A program made the position numbers and the translations under genes. From assembly GCA_903861835.1 (NCBI GenBank), contig CAIOVX010000011.1, positions 1 through 64,000 on the forward strand: DNA of 64,000 nt, read 5' to 3'. The notes below the pieces were generated by a model. The model searched no databases and was not told where the DNA came from. It saw only the letters and a program-made list of their open reading frames with translations. Below, in pieces: positions 60,879 through 64,000 of this stretch (position 1 is the stretch's first letter; every line of letters starts with the position of its first letter). The stretch is from Candidatus Firestoneibacteriota bacterium (GTDB lineage Bacteria > Oederibacteriota > D2-FULL-39-29 > CAIOVX01).

Positions 60879-62966
60879 ATGATAACCAACGAAGAGTCAT
60901 TCCTAAAATTTCTTTCCACCAAAAAAACGCCCGTAGATATTCACGCGCTGCGGCGGCATTTCGACATTAAAAAAAGCGACCGCAGCAGATTTAAGAAATT
61001 TTTAGACACCCTCCTCAAAGAAGGCTCCATTGTCCGTTTAAAAGACGACCTTTTTGGGCTCCCCGCGAAGATGAACCTTGTAACCGGCAAAATGCTCGGT
61101 AATTCGGCGGGGTTTGGTTTTGTGCGCCAGGAAGACAAAGAAGACGAAGATATTTATGTGCACGGCAATAATATGAACGGGGCGATGCACGGCGATAAGG
61201 TAATCGTCCGCATGTCCAAGGGGCCTCGCGGCAACGAAGGAGAAGTTGTTAATGTCCTTGAACACGTTAATGCGACGATTGTCGGCACTTTTGAAGAGAA
61301 TAAGTTCTTCGGTTTCGTGGTGCCCGATGAGAAGAAAATCTGGCACCATGTTTACATCGCCAAAGAGCTTTCGATGGGAATCAAAGGCGGCCAGAAAGCG
61401 GTTGTGGAAATAACGGAATGGCCCGGAAGCGGGCGAAATCCTGAAGGAAAGATCACGGAGATACTCGGCTATAAGAATGATCCTGAGGTTGATGTTAAGG
61501 CGGTAATACGGCAGTACGGGCTTCCTGAAATATTCTCGCCTGAAGCTCTTGAGCAGGCCGAAGAATCCGCAGTTTCAATCCCTGAGGAAGAATACTCCGG
61601 CCGGGAAGACCTAAGAAACGAAGTCATTTTTACCATAGACGGAGAAGACGCAAAAGACTTTGATGACGCGGTCTCCATTAACCGGCAAAGCAACGGCGAG
61701 TACGAACTCGGCGTGCATATCGCGGATGTCTCTCATTATGTGAAAGAAGGCACGGCTTTAGACAAAGAGGCTTTTATCCGCGGGAACAGCGTCTACCTGC
61801 CGGGAACGGTTATTCCTATGCTCCCGGAAGCGCTCAGCAACGAAATGTGCAGTCTAAAACCTGATGTTGACCGTCTTGCCGTCTCTGTCTCAATGCGCAT
61901 CGGTATTGATGGTGCCGTAAAGTCCCACAGGATCTTCAGAAGCGTAATCAAGTCAAAACGCAGGATGACCTATACGAAGGTATCGGAGATTGTTGAAGCC
62001 CGGGACGCAGCTTTGAGGGCCGAATACAAAGACATTACCGGCGACCTTGATATGATGCTAACGCTGGCCAAACTCTTAAATGACAAGCGGTACGCCGACG
62101 GAAGCATAGATTTCAATTTTCCGGAATCAAAAGTTATAGTGGACGCGAAGGGCGTGCCGCTGCGTGTTATCAGGGTGGAGCGCAATTGGGCCCACAGGCT
62201 TATAGAAGAGTTTATGCTCCTCACTAACGAAATAGTATCCCTGCATATTTTCAGGAAAGGGATGAAGAATATTTATAGGATACACGAAGTCCCGGAATTT
62301 GAAGATATAACCGAGCTGGCCAGGTTTGTAAACAAACTCGGCTATGCTTTCAAGCCGCCCGAGGATTTGCCGCCTAAGGTGATTCAGGCGCTGCTTGCTA
62401 AGGTTAAAGGCACTCCCGAGGAAGCGATTGTAAACAAGCTGGCTCTTCGCTCGCTCAAACTGGCAATTTACTCCACTGAGGCCAAGGGGCATTTCGCGCT
62501 GGCCAAGCAGTTCTATTCGCACTTCACCTCTCCGATAAGGCGCTATCCTGATCTTGCGCTTCACCGGCTGGTAAAAAATGCCATAAATAAGGAAAAGGTG
62601 GATGTAAACCGCCTGGTTAATATAGCGAAGCACTGCTCGGAAACCGAAAGAAAGGCGGAACGGGCGGAAGAAGATGTAGTAAAGATTAAAAAGATACAGC
62701 TTATCAGGAATTTCCCGGCAAAAGCCTATGCCGGCGTAATAAGCGGTGTGCAGGGTTACGGCATGTTTGTAGAGATAAGCGACTTCATGCTCGAAGGCCT
62801 CGTTCATATAAGTTCCATCGGGGATGATTACTACACTTACGACGAGAAGAACTGGTGCCTGGTGGGCAGAAACAAGAAGAAAAAATACCGGCTTGGCGAC
62901 CCGGTCAAAGTTAAGGTAATCAAAGCGGACCTCGATAAGCGCCAGCTCGATCTCGCCCTCGCTTAA
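60879..62966 (+). CDS. rnr: Ribonuclease R
   Basis: 695 residues. Order: N-terminal winged helix (~10-60), cold-shock-like OB domains (~65-220, GNSAGFGFV and EENKFFGFVVPDE), the RNB catalytic domain with TIDGEDAKDFDDAVS near 250 (metal-binding aspartates), YTKVSEIVEARD, FTSPIRRYPDLALHRL, and an S1 domain (~610-695, GVQGYGMFVEISDFMLEGLVH, split). It degrades structured RNA from the 3' end. ATG 60879 is only 7 bases past a tRNA 3' end and has no Shine-Dalgarno, so processing of a joint transcript would give a nearly leaderless mRNA. Confidence 0.93.
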   Translation: MITNEESFLKFLSTKKTPVDIHALRRHFDIKKSDRSRFKKFLDTLLKEGSIVRLKDDLFGLPAKMNLVTGKMLGNSAGFGFVRQEDKEDEDIYVHGNNMNGAMHGDKVIVRMSKGPRGNEGEVVNVLEHVNATIVGTFEENKFFGFVVPDEKKIWHHVYIAKELSMGIKGGQKAVVEITEWPGSGRNPEGKITEILGYKNDPEVDVKAVIRQYGLPEIFSPEALEQAEESAVSIPEEEYSGREDLRNEVIFTIDGEDAKDFDDAVSINRQSNGEYELGVHIADVSHYVKEGTALDKEAFIRGNSVYLPGTVIPMLPEALSNEMCSLKPDVDRLAVSVSMRIGIDGAVKSHRIFRSVIKSKRRMTYTKVSEIVEARDAALRAEYKDITGDLDMMLTLAKLLNDKRYADGSIDFNFPESKVIVDAKGVPLRVIRVERNWAHRLIEEFMLLTNEIVSLHIFRKGMKNIYRIHEVPEFEDITELARFVNKLGYAFKPPEDLPPKVIQALLAKVKGTPEEAIVNKLALRSLKLAIYSTEAKGHFALAKQFYSHFTSPIRRYPDLALHRLVKNAINKEKVDVNRLVNIAKHCSETERKAERAEEDVVKIKKIQLIRNFPAKAYAGVISGVQGYGMFVEISDFMLEGLVHISSIGDDYYTYDEKNWCLVGRNKKKKYRLGDPVKVKVIKADLDKRQLDLALA

Positions 62967-63008
62967 TGAATCCTCGTAAACACGCTAAGCTTCCTCAAAA
63001 CAAGATAA

Positions 63009-63078
63009 TTTGGATTACTCGGATTACTAAAGCAGATTACGCAGATTAAGGCCTGTTCTCTCTAATCCGCGTAATCCA
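63009..63078. repeat. ATTACGCGGATTA-type inverted repeat, copy 3
   Basis: GGATTACTCGGATTACTAAAG and AGATTACGCAGATTAAGG (63012-63052, split) are mirrored by TCTAATCCGCGTAATCC (63061-63077). Words and linker GGCC match the copies at 1339-1418 and 13888-13970. Confidence 0.75.
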
Positions 63079-63133
63079 GCAAAGCATTCCTGCTTTCCCC
63101 TGTTTTTCTTTAATGGCAAACCACCAGTTTTTC

Positions 63134-63142
63134 TGGTATAAT
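63134..63142 (+). promoter_or_regulatory. Extended -10 promoter of the last gene
   Basis: TGGTATAAT ends 8 bases before the GTG at 63151, and ATGGCA (63113-63118) is a possible -35 18 bases upstream. The predicted transcription start is at or beside the start codon; no Shine-Dalgarno. Confidence 0.65.
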
Positions 63143-63150
63143 TTTGACCT

Positions 63151-64000
63151 GTGAAAAATTTCGGGAAAATCATAAGCATTTCACTTTTTGCGATATCTCT
63201 CGCTATGCTTGGAATACTTTTCAGCAACAAGAGGGCGGATAGCGCGGAGGAGCAACAGGAACTTACCGGAACCAGAAAGCCTGCGGGAGCGGTGATTGAC
63301 TCTACTCTGCTGCCGCCTGTTGTCCCGGCAGCGCAAAAAGCGGCAGAGGCGGCAGTAAAACCTGCGGCCGAAGACGGAAAACATTCACTTCGGGTTGTAA
63401 GCACGAAACCGACCCAAAATTACAAGGACCATTCCCCTTTGGAGAAAAACGTAGTGCTAAACTTCAGCTCGCCTCTTGATGCCGAAACTTTTAAGGGCGC
63501 TATAAGCGTCAAGCCGGAAGGAAAAATAAAAGTTGTAGTAGGTGAAGACAAGAGCACTCAGGTTGTAGTAACTTTTCTTGATCCTATCTCTTCCGCGTCA
63601 GACTTCTCCCTCATCATTGCGAAATCTGTGAAGAGCCGAAGCGGGGATGAGCTCGGAGCGGATTTCCGGTTAAACTTCAAAACCTCGCTTTTTAAAGTAG
63701 CGGCAAGCTGGCCCAAGGATGGGGAGCGTAACGTTCCGGTCAAATCCTATCCCTACATATTCTTCAACGCATCGGCTGACAGAGTGTCTGCCGGAAAATC
63801 AATTAAGCTGAGTCCGGAAGCGGAGTTTGAGCTGGTTTGGAGGGAAGAAACAAACGGTGTTCCTTACTGTGTGCTCAAACACACTGAACTCTTCAAGCCT
63901 AATACAAGGTATGTTCTGAGCGTGGACAATACCGCGCTGGATAAGTGGGGAGACCCTTTAATCGCTCCTTTCAGCGCCGTTTTTACCACCGAAGACCTGA
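63151..64000 (+). CDS. Exported protein with bacterial Ig-like (Big_5) domains, 3' cut by window edge
   Basis: The frame from GTG 63151 stays open to the last base, 283 codons. Residues 1-~25 are a signal or membrane anchor (KIISISLFAISLAMLGILF). An Ala/Pro-rich linker follows. Residues ~85-175 (VVSTKPTQNYKDHSPLEKNVVLNFSSPLDAETFKGAISV, split) and ~190-283 (SWPKDGERNVPVKSYPYIFFNASADRV, split, ending FTTEDL) are two Ig-like domains of the Big_5 kind (x-P-x-x-G-x-x-x-V-P-V, F-x-x-x-D). The same domain opens many large surface proteins, including alpha-2-macroglobulin-like ones. The rest lies beyond the window. Confidence 0.75.
   Translation, partial: MKNFGKIISISLFAISLAMLGILFSNKRADSAEEQQELTGTRKPAGAVIDSTLLPPVVPAAQKAAEAAVKPAAEDGKHSLRVVSTKPTQNYKDHSPLEKNVVLNFSSPLDAETFKGAISVKPEGKIKVVVGEDKSTQVVVTFLDPISSASDFSLIIAKSVKSRSGDELGADFRLNFKTSLFKVAASWPKDGERNVPVKSYPYIFFNASADRVSAGKSIKLSPEAEFELVWREETNGVPYCVLKHTELFKPNTRYVLSVDNTALDKWGDPLIAPFSAVFTTEDL

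Noticed and set aside
1-64000. Defence systems, prophage or insertion sequences
   Set aside because: No transposase, integrase, capsid, restriction, toxin-antitoxin or cas gene was recognised, and all long open frames are accounted for by housekeeping or envelope genes.

Overview
The window looks like a chromosome segment from an uncultured, probably anaerobic, Gram-negative bacterium of a deep-branching candidate phylum. I cannot name the phylum from the sequence alone. The envelope genes point to an outer membrane: PorV-like and other beta-barrels, LPP20-type lipoproteins, a SurA/PpiD-like foldase, and O-antigen polymerase/ligase genes. Anaerobic life is suggested by a methyltetrahydrofolate methyltransferase-like protein and a short-form ThiC. 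Gene density is high, nearly all genes are on the plus strand, and no insertion sequence, prophage, CRISPR array or defence island was seen.

Layout. 0-1.4 kb: end of an unknown gene and a PorV-like barrel. 1.4-3.9 kb: thiamine operon, namely a TPP riboswitch with terminator, then thiD2-thiE-thiC. 3.9-4.5 kb: gene-free block rich in AACGTT repeats. 4.5-7.3 kb: bifunctional-nuclease-family gene divergent from a secreted esterase and a secreted protein with a FlgD-like C-terminal domain. 7.5-13.8 kb: lipoproteins and a secretion cluster of two exported proteins with type IX-like C-terminal domains beside a PorV-like barrel. 14-16.5 kb: hom and thrC. 16.5-20.1 kb: a five-gene complex I module, nuoBCDHI. 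20.2-24.5 kb: tRNA-Leu, AcsE-like methyltransferase, folC, a YacP-like nuclease and an unknown exported repeat protein. 24.6-31 kb: foldase, tRNA-Glu, barrel, GH42-like glycosidase. 31-39.4 kb: apgM, lysC, cimA, lipoprotein, valS, nadC. 39.5-43.8 kb: purS-purL-purQ and a DUF1638 gene. 44-47 kb: DHH-CBS-tRNA nucleotidyltransferase. 47-53.7 kb: M50 protease, trpS, scpA, scpB, two PilZ-cyclic-nucleotide receptors, a decayed third copy, and pheA. 53.7-60 kb: amidohydrolase, aroQ, a double O-antigen-ligase/TPR protein, GT2, and a WecA-like transferase. 60-64 kb: tRNA-His, RDD protein, tRNA-Leu-rnr, and the start of a large Ig-like protein.

The most unusual feature is between the genes. Spacers are filled with several unrelated families of short-word repeats. 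Most are laid out as inverted repeats, and several sit in the 5' leaders of genes. The dominant family is an array of palindromic AACGTT hexamers with a 9-bp period, present in about nine spacers in both orientations. A second theme is transcription starts at or next to the start codon: several first-in-operon genes have a -10 element (usually extended, TGn) 5-10 nt upstream of ATG/GTG and no Shine-Dalgarno, whereas operon-internal genes have clear Shine-Dalgarno sequences.

Metabolically the genes cover thiamine, threonine/lysine entry, the citramalate route to isoleucine, phenylalanine and shikimate, NAD, folate and purine synthesis. This suggests a largely prototrophic organism that exports proteins and builds surface polysaccharide.
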